Shown one piece after another: positions 62,477-64,000 of a stretch of 64,000 nt of DNA. Position numbers and translations under genes: made by a program. How positions within the stretch are numbered: the stretch's first letter is position 1; each line of letters opens with the position of its first letter. Source of the stretch: Halioglobus japonicus. Its GTDB lineage: Bacteria > Pseudomonadota > Gammaproteobacteria > Pseudomonadales > Halieaceae. The stretch spans positions 2,790,001-2,854,000 of the forward strand of contig NZ_CP019450.1 of NCBI RefSeq assembly GCF_001983995.1, in the 5' to 3' direction. The notes under the pieces are model-generated. The model was not told where the DNA came from and did not search any database. It saw only the letters and a list, made by a program, of their open reading frames with translations.

Positions 62477-63375
62477 ACGCGGACAGCATCGTGATTAACG
62501 AAGTCGGTCCTCGCGACGGCCTGCAAAGCCAGGACCGCCACCTGAGCGTTGAAGAACGCCAGCGGCTCATTGAAGCACTCGTCGACTGTGGAATAGCGCA
62601 TATCGAAGCCGGTAGTTTTGTCTCGCCGAAAGCCGTACCGCAGATGGCGGGTACCGGACAGCTCTTTGCACAATTGCCGGAGGCGGTGCGCCCGCTGCTG
62701 AGTGCGCTGGTACCGAACATGAAAGGCTATGAACTGGCCTGTAAAGCAGGCGCGCAAACCGTGGCCGTGGTTGTGTCGGCAACGGAAACCATGAACCAGA
62801 AAAACATCGGCAAGAGCCTCGACGACACACTCGCCATGGCCCGCGACATCATCAGCCGGGGACACAACGAAGGGGTTCGTGTTCAGGCCTACCTGTCGGT
62901 GGCCTTCGAATGTCCGTTTGAAGGCCTGGTCGCCCCCGCCACGATAGAGCGTCAGGCCGAATCGCTGGCGGCCTGGGGTGCCGATGAGATTGTCATCGCC
63001 GACACCATTGGCGCGGCTGACCCCGGCGCCGTGCGCCGCCTCATGGACTCGCTGGCAGCAAACATTGGACCCGAGCGACTCGCCTGCCACTTCCACGACA
63101 CCCGCGCTCTGGGCCTGGCTAATGTGTACGCCGCTATCGAAAGTGGCGTACGACGCTTCGACAGTTCCATCGGTGGCCTCGGCGGCTGCCCCTTTGCTCC
63201 CGGTGCAAAGGGCAACGTCGCCACCGAGGATGTGGTCATGCTGTGCGAAAGGCTGGGATTTATTACCGGCATCAAAATGCCGGCGCTGCTGCAAGCCGTC
63301 AGCCTCGCCAGCGAACTGACCGGCCACCCTCAAGGTGGGCGGGCCCACTACTGGTTAACAAATAACGCTGCCTGA
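62473..63375 (+). CDS. Hydroxymethylglutaryl-CoA lyase
   Basis: A 300-residue TIM-barrel lyase that cleaves HMG-CoA to acetyl-CoA and acetoacetate, or a related acyl-CoA. Signatures: NEVGPRDGLQSQ at the start, CHFHDTRALGLANVYAA with the metal His-x-His-like pair, and GLGGCPFAPGAKGNVATED with the catalytic Cys. The gene starts within the stop of the CoA-transferase gene (ATGA), which suggests both act on the same acyl-CoA. Confidence 0.92.
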   Translation: MNADSIVINEVGPRDGLQSQDRHLSVEERQRLIEALVDCGIAHIEAGSFVSPKAVPQMAGTGQLFAQLPEAVRPLLSALVPNMKGYELACKAGAQTVAVVVSATETMNQKNIGKSLDDTLAMARDIISRGHNEGVRVQAYLSVAFECPFEGLVAPATIERQAESLAAWGADEIVIADTIGAADPGAVRRLMDSLAANIGPERLACHFHDTRALGLANVYAAIESGVRRFDSSIGGLGGCPFAPGAKGNVATEDVVMLCERLGFITGIKMPALLQAVSLASELTGHPQGGRAHYWLTNNAA

Positions 63376-63410
63376 GACGCACTCAGGCAAACACCAAGGA
63401 GATAACAAGC

Positions 63411-64000
63411 ATGACATACCGATTGGGCGTAGATGTAGGGGGAACGTTTACCGACTTCCTGCTCATGAACGAGCAAGACGGCACGACTCACACAGCCAAG
63501 GTTCCCTCAACACCGGAAGACTCCTCGATTGGCGTCCTCAATGGTGTTGCCCGTATCTGCGAGGAGTCCGGTGTTACCCCGTCGGACATCAAACTGGTCA
63601 TGCACGGCACCACCGTGGCTACCAATGCCGTTCTCACCGGCAAGGGCTCCACCGTGGGCCTGGTAACCACCGCCGGCTATGAAGACACGCTACAGGTGGC
63701 CCGCTCCTTTTGCCCCGGCGGCCTGGGCGGCTGGGTCAGCTACGTCAAAAAACCGCTGCTTGCGCCTCTGGAGCTGACGATCGGTGCCAGCGAACGTATC
63801 GGTGCCGATGGCACTGTTATTGCCGATCTCGACGAAAAGCAACTCAGAACCGACCTGCAGACACTCCACGCTCGTGGCTCGGTCGAGGCGCTTACCATCT
63901 GCTTTATCAATGCCTACATCAACGGCGCCCACGAGCAGCGCGCGAGAGAGATTGCGCGCGAGATTTTCAGTGATGTCCCCATCTCCATTTCCAGCGAGGT
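63411..64000 (+). CDS. Hydantoinase A/oxoprolinase family protein, N-terminal part
   Basis: The first 196 or so residues of a HyuA-type ATPase-fold protein, cut by the window end. Start: LGVDVGGTFTDFLLM, the ATP-binding loop, then MHGTTVATNAVLTGKGSTVGLVTT. The family opens cyclic amides or carboxylates ketones with ATP and usually comes with a HyuB partner, which would be downstream. The start ATG 63411 has AAGGAGA upstream, 35 bp after the lyase gene, so it belongs to the same operon. Confidence 0.87.
   Translation, partial: MTYRLGVDVGGTFTDFLLMNEQDGTTHTAKVPSTPEDSSIGVLNGVARICEESGVTPSDIKLVMHGTTVATNAVLTGKGSTVGLVTTAGYEDTLQVARSFCPGGLGGWVSYVKKPLLAPLELTIGASERIGADGTVIADLDEKQLRTDLQTLHARGSVEALTICFINAYINGAHEQRAREIAREIFSDVPISISSE

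Noticed and set aside
62425..63348. 307-codon minus-strand frame opposite the HMG-CoA lyase gene
   Set aside because: The lyase has complete signatures; the antisense frame has none.
1..64000. tRNA or rRNA genes, CRISPR arrays, prophage and insertion sequences with transposase
   Set aside because: None could be supported: no rRNA-like stretch, no regular repeat-spacer array, no transposase or phage structural gene was seen. Short or divergent tRNAs cannot be fully excluded by eye.

Overview
This window looks like part of the chromosome of a GC-rich, heterotrophic, probably marine gammaproteobacterium. Pseudomonas-like FabY, a PspABC/PspF stress locus, a PA0069-type radical SAM protein, a RibBA-like protein with a degenerate second domain, and many acyl-CoA genes together suggest the Halieaceae/Cellvibrionales neighbourhood. 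That placement is inference from gene content; no rRNA or other taxonomic marker is visible.

Layout. 1-15.9 kb is core-like: the 5' part of polyphosphate kinase with a Pho-box-like site, a universal stress protein (frameshifted), an AraC regulator, a radical SAM gene behind a LexA box, the phage-shock operon with a sigma-54-type promoter facing PspF, FabY, a GlxA-type regulator, a thiolase and RibBA. 15.9-20.8 kb is an accessory island: AT-richer small genes, an attC-like integron site, recurring AGCGGAC palindromes, an internally deleted reverse transcriptase and a midcut-XrtH-like surface protein, bracketed by inverted copies of a 29-bp repeat. 20.8-38.1 kb carries hydrolases and a catabolic operon (two crotonases, nitroreductase, CoA ligase, two thiolase-fold proteins lacking thiolase catalytic residues, two DUF35 partners) divergent from a type I extradiol dioxygenase, then two more CoA ligases. 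This resembles steroid or polycyclic side-chain and ring degradation. 38.1-57.4 kb is mixed: membrane and outer-membrane proteins, a deletion scar of an ABC exporter operon, an aminotransferase/sulfotransferase pair, an M6 protease, a patatin, a desaturase, an iodotyrosine-deiodinase-like flavoprotein, peptidases and hydrolases. 57.6-64 kb is a run of + strand genes for small-acid catabolism: a BKACE cleavage enzyme, thioesterase, Fe/2-oxoglutarate oxygenase, class III CoA-transferase, HMG-CoA lyase and the start of a hydantoinase/oxoprolinase.

A quality note: five otherwise healthy genes are each broken by exactly one missing base in a G or C run (2539, 5670, 51353, 55703, 57695). This pattern fits homopolymer sequencing error better than gene decay. 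Two other loci (40.3-41.1 kb and 51.9-52.5 kb) do look truly decayed.
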